Of a DNA stretch of 39,076 bases, positions 1-8,129 are shown in pieces. The position numbers were made by a program, and so were the translations under genes. The stretch's first letter is position 1. Each line of letters starts with the position of its first letter. Where the stretch lies: positions 1-39,076 of the forward strand of contig JAIPGG010000017.1 in the NCBI GenBank assembly GCA_021736255.1, read 5' to 3'. The notes under the pieces were generated by a model that saw nothing but the letters and a program-made list of their open reading frames with translations, was not told the DNA's origin and searched no databases. Origin of the DNA: Spirochaetales bacterium (GTDB taxonomy: Bacteria; Spirochaetota; Spirochaetia; JAIPGG01).

Positions 1-2264
1 CCGTCCCCGTCCAGGTCCTCCGAGGCGGCCCCGACCTGGAGGTAGATCTCTACGTTGTCGGAGATCCCCTCGGTGAGCCAGGAGAACTGGATGGCCTCCA
101 TCTGCGAGAGGTCGAGCGGCTCGGATCCGCGGGCGACGGGGATCTGTGCGCCCACCCAGTCCTGGCCGGAGTCCATCTCGAAGTCGAGGACCATGGCGTT
201 CCCGTCGATCGAGGAGGAGCCGGTGTCGGCCGCATAGGGGCCGGGTTTGCTGCCGCTGGTGTAGGGATAGACCTGGTCTTCCGGGGGGTCCCAGGTGTAG
301 TCCTGCAGCACCGCCCCCCCGAAGGCGTCGTAGCGGTAGTAGTTCTTGTAGATCAGCCGGCCGCGGTTGCTGAACGAAGGGGCGGCCGCCGGTGTCAAGG
401 TTCCAAAGGAAGCACCAGAAGGCACCGAGGCGGGAAAGATATTCTCGCTGCCGATCTCCACCGAGTAGCCGGCCCCCTCCATGCCGAAAAGGCGCAGGTA
501 GCCGGTGGTGTCCGGGCTGGAGTAGGACACTCCGAGGTCGAACGAGGCCTGCAGGTCCTCCTCGGCGTAGCTGAGCCCGCCGGAGGCGGTGAGGGTGCCC
601 GGGTGCTGTCCGGGCCGTTCGGAGAAGCTTCCCGGTTCCAGGTTCCACCGGAGGGCCGCCGCAAGGTCGGCGCTCAAGTTCTCGCTGAAGCGGAACTCGT
701 GCCCGGTAGCCGCCAGCACATCTCCGCCGGTATCCCCACTGGTGGGAAGGGAATAGCTTATCTCGATCTCGTCGGCGGGGTGGATGTAGGGGAAGAAGGT
801 GATCCGGCCGCTGTCGTAGTCCACCTCGTAGCGGGTCTCCTCCACCCCGTTGCGGAGGATGCGCACAGACCCGGGAATCGCCGAGGAGGGGATGGCAAAG
901 CTGTCGGCGGGGGTTACGGTGCGCACCAGGATCTCCTCGCCTACCGTCTGCCGGAGCAGGCCCGGCTGATAGAGGAAGGGATAATCGAGCGAGTCCACCG
1001 ATCCTGCAAATGGAAAGCGGTTTTTGGGGTCACGGATGTCCGTTCCTGCCTGGTAGACCTCGAATACCCCCTCGTCCGAGAGCGGGCGGAAGAAGAACTC
1101 GTCCTTCCGGTAGGGATCTGTCTCTCCCCGTTCGACCAGGGCAAGGCGGTTCGAGGCGCTGTCTGCGGCCAGGGCCCCCTCGGGCCGGTAGCGGTTGGTC
1201 AGCTGGAAGGGGTTGAAGCCCCCCGGCTCGTAGATGGTCAGGCAGTCGTCTCCGTCCACCGTGACCTGCCGGTCGGCGAGAAAGTCGATCCCCAGGTAGG
1301 TCACCCACCAGTCGAAGTCAACCGTTGCGGCTTCCGGATCCAGTTTTCCCCCTGAAACACCGGCCAAAGCCCCGCCCCCGAGCGTCCCGTCGCCGACCGC
1401 CGCTCCCCCCTTCGTATAGTACACCAGCACCCGCCCTGGAGCCTTCTTCTTCAAAAACACCGTACCACGATCCGGATCGATAACCGCATCATCTGCCACC
1501 GCCCTCCGGTACTTCCGCCCGTCGCCTCCGGTAACTGAGCCCTCGTCATCCTGGATGTAGACGGACAGATTTTCCACCTCGTCGTCGGGCAGGATAAAGT
1601 ACCTGCCCCGCTCGAACGCTCCCAAATCGAGCCGTTCGTCGTTCACCTCGCCGGTGCCCCGGTAGGTGCGGGTCTCTCTGTCGGTAGGGTCGAAGCGGAC
1701 CATGAACTCGTGGTAGGAATCGGCCGTTTCGAACCTGGCGGCGGCCCCTGGCGAACTGGTGTGGGAATCAGGTATCCGTAAAAACCGATGGGGGCTGATC
1801 CCGATACCCACGTTTCCGATCCGTACCCACCGGACCAGTTCTCCCTCCCGGCCCATATAACCGAGTACGTAGGTGTTGTCCCGTTCATTGCCCCAGGAGG
1901 AATCGCCCTCGGAGCTGTTGTACTCGTAATCCTCGGTGATGGTGGTCTCGAAAAAATAGCGGTCCATGTACCAAAGCGAGAGGACCAGATCGGGGACCTG
2001 TTTGAAGATGATACCCGGCTCCATCCCGGGAAAGGAGAGAGGGCTGTCGTAGAGACCGTCGGGACCGAAGGCCCAGGTAGTCGACCAGGAAAGTGAAGAA
2101 TCCCAAAAGCCTTCAATCAGCAGGTCGACATTTTCATCGGCGAGGTCAGCCTGGAAGAGGGTGGTAGGGGCCTCTTCCTCGAAGGGAGACAGGGTTTGGG
2201 TCCAAGCCTGCTGCGAGAGGCCCAGCAGGAAAATTGCCGCAGTAAGTACTACAAATCGCTTCAC
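1..2264 (-). CDS. Large exported surface or cell-envelope protein (partial, runs off left edge)
   Basis: An open frame of 754 codons starts at GTG 2264 and has no stop before position 1, so the C-terminus is missing. The N-terminus (MKRFVVLTAAIFLLGL...) is a clear signal peptide, so the protein is exported. Downstream are aromatic- and acid-rich, probably beta-rich segments. A ladder-like motif occurs around 1300 bases from the start (VRILRNGVEETRYEVDYDSG, then a stretch ending in EIEISYS), and a weaker copy lies earlier (DPDRGTVFLKK). This G-x-E-x-Y-x-V-DY-x-x-G-x-I-x-F pattern recalls repeats in SprA-like outer-membrane proteins, but that link is an inference. The 3' part looks visibly more GC-rich than the genes to the right. 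The start has no clear ribosome binding site, but an extended -10 (TGATATAAT) lies only about 9 bases upstream. The function is unknown. Confidence 0.75.
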   Translation of the reverse strand, partial: MKRFVVLTAAIFLLGLSQQAWTQTLSPFEEEAPTTLFQADLADENVDLLIEGFWDSSLSWSTTWAFGPDGLYDSPLSFPGMEPGIIFKQVPDLVLSLWYMDRYFFETTITEDYEYNSSEGDSSWGNERDNTYVLGYMGREGELVRWVRIGNVGIGISPHRFLRIPDSHTSSPGAAARFETADSYHEFMVRFDPTDRETRTYRGTGEVNDERLDLGAFERGRYFILPDDEVENLSVYIQDDEGSVTGGDGRKYRRAVADDAVIDPDRGTVFLKKKAPGRVLVYYTKGGAAVGDGTLGGGALAGVSGGKLDPEAATVDFDWWVTYLGIDFLADRQVTVDGDDCLTIYEPGGFNPFQLTNRYRPEGALAADSASNRLALVERGETDPYRKDEFFFRPLSDEGVFEVYQAGTDIRDPKNRFPFAGSVDSLDYPFLYQPGLLRQTVGEEILVRTVTPADSFAIPSSAIPGSVRILRNGVEETRYEVDYDSGRITFFPYIHPADEIEISYSLPTSGDTGGDVLAATGHEFRFSENLSADLAAALRWNLEPGSFSERPGQHPGTLTASGGLSYAEEDLQASFDLGVSYSSPDTTGYLRLFGMEGAGYSVEIGSENIFPASVPSGASFGTLTPAAAPSFSNRGRLIYKNYYRYDAFGGAVLQDYTWDPPEDQVYPYTSGSKPGPYAADTGSSSIDGNAMVLDFEMDSGQDWVGAQIPVARGSEPLDLSQMEAIQFSWLTEGISDNVEIYLQVGAASEDLDGD

Positions 2265-2273
2265 CTATGGAGT

Positions 2274-2282
2274 ATTATATCA
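2274..2282 (-). promoter_or_regulatory. Extended -10 promoter of the exported protein gene
   Basis: On the minus strand the sequence reads TGATATAAT, a TGn-TATAAT extended -10 element. The hexamer ends at 2274 and the GTG start is at 2264, so transcription would begin within a few bases of the start codon. No good -35 element is visible. Confidence 0.45.
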
Positions 2283-2336
2283 GCAGAGCTATTGTTTATA
2301 CGAGAGAATGCCGAAATTTAAAGGGAACGACACGAT

Positions 2337-3257
2337 ATGAATGCTGAGCAACAGAAAGCGGCGGCCTTTGTAGGAAGGCTGCTGTCAAACCCGGCAATAT
2401 CCAACCTCCCCCCGCTCCAAAAAGAGGAGCAGATCATTCAATTTTTGAAGGTGAATGCTCCCCAGTTGCGGCCGACACTTGCCTCTCCCCAGTTTTTCGG
2501 AAACAGGAGCTGGCAGGAGATCTTCAATATTCTCTACCGAGCCCTTCAGGCGGTCATCAATCAAGAATTGATTCCCGCCGTCGAGCGAATGATTCAAAAC
2601 CGCATTGATTTCTCGTTCATCCCGTTTCTCCGGCAGCAGCAGGTGGACAACCGGAGGGTTGCCGAACAGCTCAATCAGTTTCTGGTGGATCTCATTTCCC
2701 ATCCCCCGGCACGGCAGGCCTTTTCCGGACCCTTTACTGCGGTTCTCTACGGTTTTGTCGATCGCTACATCGAAGAAATTTTCAACCGCCGTTCCTATGC
2801 TCAATTCGAGTTCACCAAGGTGGAACGGCTCAAAATGAGCAAAGAAGAAATCAAACATATGGTCAAGGTAGTAGCCTTGCTCAGGCCTTCGGTTAACCTT
2901 TTGACCACAAGTATAGCCGGCGAACAGTTCACCGGGAATATACAAAGCCAGTATCTCGATAAGGTGCTCGGGGTTATCAAGGATAAACTCAGTTACCTCC
3001 CGGAACAGGTTCTTAAAAGTGCCCTCAACAGCAACCTTTCTTTCCAATCAAACCGTTACATCGAAGCAACAGGAAGGGCCGCGGCCATACTTTCTCTTCG
3101 CTGTAAGAGTTTTCGCCCCAATCAAAAGGTCGATCGGGGTGCCGACACCCCGGACAAGAGCTGGTTCAACATCGCCCGCAGGAATTATAAATACTATGGT
3201 TTCGATGTTAAAATGCTGGACGAGTTTTACAAGACGGCAGCAGAGAACCAGTGGTAA
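2337..3257 (+). CDS. Hypothetical cytoplasmic protein, 306 aa
   Basis: I do not recognise a family. The protein has no signal peptide or membrane segment and is predicted from composition to be largely helical, with many short amphipathic stretches (for example EEIKHMVKVVALLRPSVNLL near residues 170-190). The C-terminal 50 residues are basic and aromatic (SWFNIARRNYKYYGFDVKML). The ATG at 2337 is preceded by AAAGGGAAC, a plausible but distant ribosome binding site. The gene lies 15 bases upstream of the voltage-sensor-like gene on the same strand, so the two are probably co-transcribed, and the protein may be a cytoplasmic partner of that membrane protein. This is only a neighbourhood inference. 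Confidence 0.8.
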   Translation: MNAEQQKAAAFVGRLLSNPAISNLPPLQKEEQIIQFLKVNAPQLRPTLASPQFFGNRSWQEIFNILYRALQAVINQELIPAVERMIQNRIDFSFIPFLRQQQVDNRRVAEQLNQFLVDLISHPPARQAFSGPFTAVLYGFVDRYIEEIFNRRSYAQFEFTKVERLKMSKEEIKHMVKVVALLRPSVNLLTTSIAGEQFTGNIQSQYLDKVLGVIKDKLSYLPEQVLKSALNSNLSFQSNRYIEATGRAAAILSLRCKSFRPNQKVDRGADTPDKSWFNIARRNYKYYGFDVKMLDEFYKTAAENQW

Positions 3258-3272
3258 AGGAAAGGCCCGAAA

Positions 3273-4436
3273 ATGAATGAGTACAGATCACCTATAAAAA
3301 CGGCCCTCGAAAACCTGGTTATTGTTGCCATTATCCTGGTCCTTATCCAGACCTTCCTCGAGGATTATGCGGTTTTGGCCGGGTGGGAATGGGATTTGCG
3401 CCGGACACTTATATTTACCGGTTTTGGCTTTGATCTCTTTTTTACAATCGAATTCTGTATCCGCATCTACTATGCGGCCCTCAACCATAGAACAAAAGCC
3501 TACTTCTTCCGTGAACGCGGCTGGATAGACCTTTTGGCTTCGGTCCCTCTGTTGATGCTCAATTCCGGACCTACCGCCCTGGCGATCATGGCTGGTGGCG
3601 GGGCTGTTGTCGGAACCGGTGGGGTAATGAATATCCTCAAGGTGGTAAAGGCCATTCGGATCGCCCGGATACTCAGGCTGCTCAGGATCATCAAGGTGTT
3701 TCGTCAGATCAAGAATGCTGATTCGGTTATGGCCCAGCGGCATGTTGCCATGGTATCGACTATAAGCATCTCGGTGCTCGTCTTTTCTATTCTGGGTTTT
3801 ACCATCGCCGGGAGTTTTTTCCGGATACAAGGGCTTGAAAGCAGCTTTACTGCCTACCGCAGTACGGTGGAGGAGTCGATTCTCGAGCAGAATCTTGCTG
3901 AACCGGGAAAGGAAAGGCAACTTGCCGCTTTCGCCTCTTCTCACCCACAGCTGCTGATCGTGAAGGACGGAGGTGCTACCCGGTATACACGGTATGAGAA
4001 TTCGGTTTATCGAAGCCGTTTTGGCCCGCGGGATTACAGCCATACCGAAAGGGGAGAGGTGGAAATCTTTTTCAGTTCTATCCCTATCAATCAGCAGCAT
4101 TCCCGGGACAACCTCCTGTTTTTTGTGGTGGTGGTTCTTCTCGTTGCGGTTTTTCTGATCAAGTACAGCCCCCATTTTGCTCTAACTGTCAGTGATCCGA
4201 TTCATGTCATGCGGCGGGGAATGGCGGAAAAGGATTATAACCTCGAGGTCCGCATACCCGATGAATACCAGGACGATGACATCTTCCGGCTTGCCGCTCA
4301 GTACAATGACAAGTATCTTCCTCTCAAGGACCGCAATCGTGAAGAGCACGAGTCGACCGAATTGGATCTGAAACTGGATGATATGCAGGATCTGTTCGGA
4401 AGCGGCGGTGACAAACCGGATCAGAACGGAACGTAA
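3273..4436 (+). CDS. Voltage-sensor-domain membrane protein with periplasmic loop and HAMP-like tail
   Basis: The first 145 residues match the four-helix voltage-sensing domain of ion channels: S1 about 12-32, S2 about 44-66 with acidic D54 and E60, S3 about 83-97 with D86, and S4 about 121-145. S4 has a basic residue at every third position: K123, K126, R129, R132, R135, R138, K141 and R144. After S4 there is no pore helix or selectivity signature such as TVGYG. Instead a helix (158-182) is followed by a polar loop of about 97 residues (184-280), a second helix (281-297) and a segment (about 300-350) with HAMP features: P309, a DDDI-x-x-LA-x-x-YN motif and a charged tail. No kinase, cyclase or methyl-accepting domain follows. 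The ribosome binding site is AGGAAAGG. It may report membrane potential together with a periplasmic signal, but the output is unknown. Confidence 0.8.
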   Translation: MNEYRSPIKTALENLVIVAIILVLIQTFLEDYAVLAGWEWDLRRTLIFTGFGFDLFFTIEFCIRIYYAALNHRTKAYFFRERGWIDLLASVPLLMLNSGPTALAIMAGGGAVVGTGGVMNILKVVKAIRIARILRLLRIIKVFRQIKNADSVMAQRHVAMVSTISISVLVFSILGFTIAGSFFRIQGLESSFTAYRSTVEESILEQNLAEPGKERQLAAFASSHPQLLIVKDGGATRYTRYENSVYRSRFGPRDYSHTERGEVEIFFSSIPINQQHSRDNLLFFVVVVLLVAVFLIKYSPHFALTVSDPIHVMRRGMAEKDYNLEVRIPDEYQDDDIFRLAAQYNDKYLPLKDRNREEHESTELDLKLDDMQDLFGSGGDKPDQNGT

Positions 4437-4442
4437 TAGGCC

Positions 4443-4730
4443 GTGGTTGTATCAATGATGCAGTTTGTCCTCGAAATTCCTTGGGCAGGCTCAATCAAAG
4501 AAAAACGAAGTGTCGTAAGCTCGGTCAAGGACCGTCTGCAGCGGAGGTTCAAGCTCTCGGTAGCCGAGATAGATCTCCAGCGTTCCATAGGCTTTGCCCA
4601 CATGGGTGCTGCGGTAGTATCCAATTCACGTCAGCACGGCGAGAAGATCCTCAACAAGGCGCTCACCCTCCTCGAGGAAGAGATCGATGCCGGTCTGCGT
4701 GATGTGGAGATCTACAGTGAGAACTTTTGA
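4443..4730 (+). CDS. DUF503 / YlxP-like protein
   Basis: The 95-residue protein fits the short DUF503 family, often found near ribosome-maturation genes in other bacteria. Diagnostic stretches are the N-terminal MVV start, IPWAGSIKEKRSVVSSVKDR, and FKLSVAEID followed by GAAVVSN near residue 60. The likely start is GTG 4443, because family members usually begin with MVV; an ATG lies a few codons downstream. It begins 6 bases after the stop of the voltage-sensor gene, so it is probably the last gene of that transcript. The precise function of this family is not established. Confidence 0.85.
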   Translation: MVVSMMQFVLEIPWAGSIKEKRSVVSSVKDRLQRRFKLSVAEIDLQRSIGFAHMGAAVVSNSRQHGEKILNKALTLLEEEIDAGLRDVEIYSENF

Positions 4731-4745
4731 TCCGGCAGCAACCAG

Positions 4746-5465
4746 TCAATCGGATTCCGTTTTCTCTTCGTCCCCATTGATGGGGCAGAGGTACAGATCC
4801 TTCACGTGGGTTTCGGCCTCTGATCGGTAGTAATCGACAAACTGTTCTTCGGCTTCCAGTTCAAGGTTGAAAAAGTAATGCAGCTCTTCGAAGCCCGATT
4901 CCCGTACGCTTACCTCGAACTCGAAGTTTTTTTTCTGCCCTTTTTCGGAAGCTAACTCCGGATAGGGCCAGAATGTGTACGTGCCGGCGGTCTGTTCGGC
5001 AATGGTATAGGGATTCTGCCAATTGGAATTCATCATGTTGATCATGCGGCCGTCTTGCAGAAGACTCACCCGAATACCGCGGGCCGGGGCAAAATTGATG
5101 CAGTGGAAGATGCGCCCGACAATCGGTGGTATATTGAAATAGGGTCCTCCCGGATGGGAACGATCGGTGTTTATCCCGCTTTCCGGTCGGCGGGCCTTTT
5201 GTACCTTCGTAATGCCCTTGCGGATAAGGGCCACCAAATCAGCCTCCCGCTGAAGTTTTTCCTGGTAATCAGAAGAGACATGGGCGATACCCCTGCCGGA
5301 GACCACATACATCGGCTGAATTCGGTTCAGGACATAACAAGCAACATCCAAACGGCACTGATCGGAAGAAAAGAAATCTTCATTCTGATCCACAAAGAGT
5401 TCTTCCTTGAATATCTGATCCACCAGGGTCAAGACATGTTCTTCCATGATGTTATGCAACTGCAC
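4746..5465 (-). CDS. ComFB-like protein with C-terminal beta-rich extension
   Basis: The N-terminal 60 residues carry the ComFB signature: a start like MQLHNIMEEHV, then QCRLDVACYVLNRIQPMYVV around residues 36-55. ComFB proteins elsewhere have been reported as cyclic dinucleotide receptors, so this is a candidate c-di-NMP effector. Residues about 108-200 form a second region with G-R-x-F, a GIRVSLLQDG turn, WQNPY and TGxYTFWP-like features, which looks like a small beta-sandwich (carboxypeptidase-regulatory-like). The start is GTG 5465, chosen because GAGGAG lies 9 bases upstream and the resulting N-terminus matches the family. It is the last gene of a four-gene operon and begins 19 bases after the preceding gene. 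Confidence 0.75.
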   Translation of the reverse strand: MQLHNIMEEHVLTLVDQIFKEELFVDQNEDFFSSDQCRLDVACYVLNRIQPMYVVSGRGIAHVSSDYQEKLQREADLVALIRKGITKVQKARRPESGINTDRSHPGGPYFNIPPIVGRIFHCINFAPARGIRVSLLQDGRMINMMNSNWQNPYTIAEQTAGTYTFWPYPELASEKGQKKNFEFEVSVRESGFEELHYFFNLELEAEEQFVDYYRSEAETHVKDLYLCPINGDEEKTESD

Positions 5466-5484
5466 TGCCGGTTACTCCTCGTTT

Positions 5485-5913
5485 CTACTCGTCGCTCAGG
5501 GTCAAGAGTTCTTTCAATGCATCCACACAGGCATTGAAATCCCGGAGGGTGTCCCGGAGAGAGTAGTAATTCAGACCCGAATAATAGACCTTGGAAAATA
5601 TCGAATAATTATAATCTCCGTTGTTTTTTTGGAGATTGATGTAGCAGCCGAATTCATAAGCGATTTTGACCATCTCTTCGAGGCGGCCCTGAAGGAATTC
5701 TCCCATCTGACCGGAAAAAGCGAACGAGAAAACGATCTCGAGGAACTTACTGTCCTGATCGATATAAAATCCGCCCCTGAATCCGTCTTCATCTTCGAAG
5801 GCGGCCGAGAAGGTTTCGTCGTTCTGGTTTTCTTCGCTGAGTTCGTATCCGAGCTCCTTGAAGAGTACCCGGACACGTCGGATTCGTTCGCGCATGACAC
5901 GTGAATATTTCAT
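5485..5913 (-). CDS. YbjN-like small protein
   Basis: The 142-residue acidic protein has an alternating alpha/beta pattern (for example GGFYIDQDSKFLEIVFSFAF, then LEEMVKIAYEFGCYINLQ) similar to YbjN and type III secretion chaperone-like folds. That placement is by pattern only. It has no signal peptide. Its ATG overlaps the stop of the upstream ttcA-like gene in an ATGA arrangement (5910-5913), so the two are translationally coupled. The role is unknown; YbjN-like folds are often protein-binding modules. Confidence 0.7.
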   Translation of the reverse strand: MKYSRVMRERIRRVRVLFKELGYELSEENQNDETFSAAFEDEDGFRGGFYIDQDSKFLEIVFSFAFSGQMGEFLQGRLEEMVKIAYEFGCYINLQKNNGDYNYSIFSKVYYSGLNYYSLRDTLRDFNACVDALKELLTLSDE

Positions 5914-6740
5914 TCAGTACCTTCCCCTCTCTGTTCTGGATATACTCTATTGCAGTTTTTCCCCTCTTGCAAGCCGACCGGCAGGTAGTCGTAATCAATA
6001 TTCCAGATGCTCTGGTAGAGATGTTCCCGGGCATGCCGGTCGAGGCGGAACAGTTCTTCGAGGATGGGTCTGAAACGGTCTCTGAGATTGTTTTCGCGGT
6101 AGGGGCAATCGGGTTGAGTAACCGGGAGTTCGAGTCGAGAACCGACCCGTTGAGGAATAGTACCGGGTACCTCGCACATCGGTCGGATTATTTGTACCTT
6201 TCCGTCGAAAAAATTTTGAACCGGCATCATTGTCGAAAACCGGCCGCGATAGATCATGTTGATCAGGGTAGTTTCGATAATGTCGTCCTGGTGATGCCCG
6301 AGAGCGATGATACCGGTGTTCAGTTCGCGGGCACGTTCGAAGAGAATACGTTTTCGGTTCCGGGAACAGAGGTAGCAGTTGAAATCTCCCCGAAAAGAGC
6401 CGGGAAACATGGTGGTTCGGCGGATTTCGAAAGGAACTTTGATGATTTCGAAAAACTCCTCGAGCCGTACCAGGTCCGCAGCCGGCAGCGGATGTTCCTG
6501 CCAGTCGATCAGGAGGGCATGGAGCCGGTAATCGATGGGAAGCCACCGTTTTCTGAGCGAGAGGGCAAGCGCAAGGGAGAGCGAGTCTTTGCCCCCGGAA
6601 ATGCCGATCAGAACTGTGTCGTCGGCGCTGATCATCCGGTGGTGGTTTATTCCGCGGCCTGTTTGCTTGATGAAACGGTGCAGCCAGGGGGGCGGACCGT
6701 GCTCTACAATCTCTTTGAGCGCGGAAAACGGTGGAGCCAT
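5910..6740 (-). CDS. ttcA: TtcA-family tRNA thiolation enzyme (PP-loop ATPase)
   Basis: TtcA makes 2-thiocytidine at position 32 of certain tRNAs, using ATP and an iron-sulfur cluster. Counting from the ATG at 6740, the protein has the PP-loop SGGKDS at about 48-53, CYLC at 122-125, LGHHQDD at about 147-153 and another cysteine at about 212 (QPDCPY). These fit the ATP site and the three-cysteine cluster ligands of TtcA. The frame is open to 6812, but that start would overlap the upstream stop by 68 bases. ATG 6740 follows that stop by 4 bases with GGAGA upstream, so 276 residues is preferred; ATG 6767 is an alternative. The gene is coupled downstream to the YbjN-like gene. Related PP-loop proteins of unknown substrate exist, so the exact tRNA target is inferred. 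Confidence 0.85.
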   Translation of the reverse strand: MAPPFSALKEIVEHGPPPWLHRFIKQTGRGINHHRMISADDTVLIGISGGKDSLSLALALSLRKRWLPIDYRLHALLIDWQEHPLPAADLVRLEEFFEIIKVPFEIRRTTMFPGSFRGDFNCYLCSRNRKRILFERARELNTGIIALGHHQDDIIETTLINMIYRGRFSTMMPVQNFFDGKVQIIRPMCEVPGTIPQRVGSRLELPVTQPDCPYRENNLRDRFRPILEELFRLDRHAREHLYQSIWNIDYDYLPVGLQEGKNCNRVYPEQRGEGTE

Positions 6741-6744
6741 AGGT

Positions 6745-8034
6745 TCAGAGTATCTCCGAAAGAGCATCAGGGAGTTCGGGGCCGAACGAATCAGCGGAAC
6801 CAGGTTCGACAAAGACCCTGATAACCCGGAGGGTGGCTGAGATGTCTGAAACGGCCGGAGCGCTGAAGATAGTCCTGGAATCGGTCACCGGATGTTCCCC
6901 TGATTCACCTATTACGGTTAGTTCCGACTCAAAGGAGATGGGTTCCGGCAGATCAATAATAATCTCCGGAACACCGAGTCTCTCGGCAGCCATCTTTTCG
7001 ATACGGCTGCGCTCTTCAAGGTTTTCCAAGACCGGATGATTCGCGTTAGCCGGATCGAAGGGAACTTCGACTATCGCTTTAAAAAGCTTCCTTTCAAGGG
7101 CGTCGGATATGAGTTGAAAAGGCGGATAGCTTTTCGAGCGGGCGGTTTCGAGGAATTGCCGGTCATCGAGTCCGTAGAGTTCATTTACGGAAACTATGCC
7201 GTCGTTCAGACCTGCATGCATGGCACGTTTTATCATCGCTGTTGCCGAACGGACGGTTTTGTGCCAGTAGACGGTGCGGTACATGAGGTATTTCGAAAAA
7301 AGAACATGTTCGACTGCACTAATCCCTCCCTGTCCGACGGCGGGGTTCCCGGCGCTGTCCAGCCGCATTTGATCGAGTACGAAATCAGTATCCTGGATGC
7401 CGTACGGGACTCCGCAAAAGCCTGCATCCCTGGTCAGATAATCCAGTTTGTCCGGATCGAGTACACCAGAGAGGAGGCGGCGGTAGCGCTGCAGTTCGGC
7501 GTTGTCCCCCGGCGGATGAAGCGATTCGTCGATTATTGCAGCGGTAAAAAAGGGATCTGCTCCCACTTCATTGCGAATAAGGGGTTTTAGTTCGGATCCG
7601 AGAATTATCCGGCCGGTTAGTTCCTCGTGTTCGGCCAACGGCAGCTCTTTCAATGAATGGGCAAAGGGAAAATGGCCGAGATCATGGAGAAGGGCGGCTG
7701 TAAGAAAGGCGCGAACCCCTTCGAGGGTGAAGATCTGCGGTTCGGGTTTGTTTCCTGCTCTACTGAACAGTACACGAATCATGCGATATGCCAGGTGAAA
7801 GACCCCGAGACTGTGGCTCATTCGGGTATGCGTGGCGCCCGGATAGACAAGTGCCGCAGGGCCGAGCTGCCGGATACCATCGAGGCGGCGGAATTGAGGG
7901 GTGGAGATTACCTTGAGCAGGGAGGGGCTTAAATAAATATGTCCCCACACCGGGTCTCGTACAGGTTCGGTAAACTCGGTTTCCAGGTAGTTGAGAATCG
8001 TTTCGTTTTGCCTCATCAACGGCTCCAAGGCCAT
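6745..8034 (-). CDS. HD-superfamily phosphohydrolase (COG1078, dGTPase-like)
   Basis: The 429-residue protein matches the COG1078/YwfO group of metal-dependent nucleotide phosphohydrolases. The metal-binding HD motifs are visible: TRMSHSLGV near residue 72, LLHDLGHFPFAHSLKELPLAEHEE near 115-138, and LDPDKLDYLTRDA near 192-204. The N-terminal WGHIYLS and FRRLDGIRQLG segments are also typical. The likely substrates are (d)NTPs or related phosphoesters, but the specificity cannot be read. ATG 8034 is used; ATG 8016, six bases after GGAG, has the better ribosome binding site and may be the true start. It heads the minus-strand operon containing ttcA, the YbjN-like gene and the ComFB-like gene. 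Confidence 0.88.
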   Translation of the reverse strand: MALEPLMRQNETILNYLETEFTEPVRDPVWGHIYLSPSLLKVISTPQFRRLDGIRQLGPAALVYPGATHTRMSHSLGVFHLAYRMIRVLFSRAGNKPEPQIFTLEGVRAFLTAALLHDLGHFPFAHSLKELPLAEHEELTGRIILGSELKPLIRNEVGADPFFTAAIIDESLHPPGDNAELQRYRRLLSGVLDPDKLDYLTRDAGFCGVPYGIQDTDFVLDQMRLDSAGNPAVGQGGISAVEHVLFSKYLMYRTVYWHKTVRSATAMIKRAMHAGLNDGIVSVNELYGLDDRQFLETARSKSYPPFQLISDALERKLFKAIVEVPFDPANANHPVLENLEERSRIEKMAAERLGVPEIIIDLPEPISFESELTVIGESGEHPVTDSRTIFSAPAVSDISATLRVIRVFVEPGSADSFGPELPDALSEIL

Positions 8035-8129
8035 CCTACCTGCCGCGTGCTTCTCTGTCCAGAAGGCAGGTCCACCGGAGCTCGGGTACAGTTTGACCGG
8101 AGTGTAGCGATCTGGTAGTTTTGGTACTA

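Noticed and set aside
603-1355. Long plus-strand ORF of 250 codons antisense to the exported protein gene
   Set aside because: The opposite frame encodes a signal peptide protein with consistent composition; this frame has no ribosome binding site and no recognisable family.
5901-6821. Plus-strand ORF of 306 codons antisense to ttcA
   Set aside because: The minus frame has all PP-loop and cysteine motifs; this one has none.
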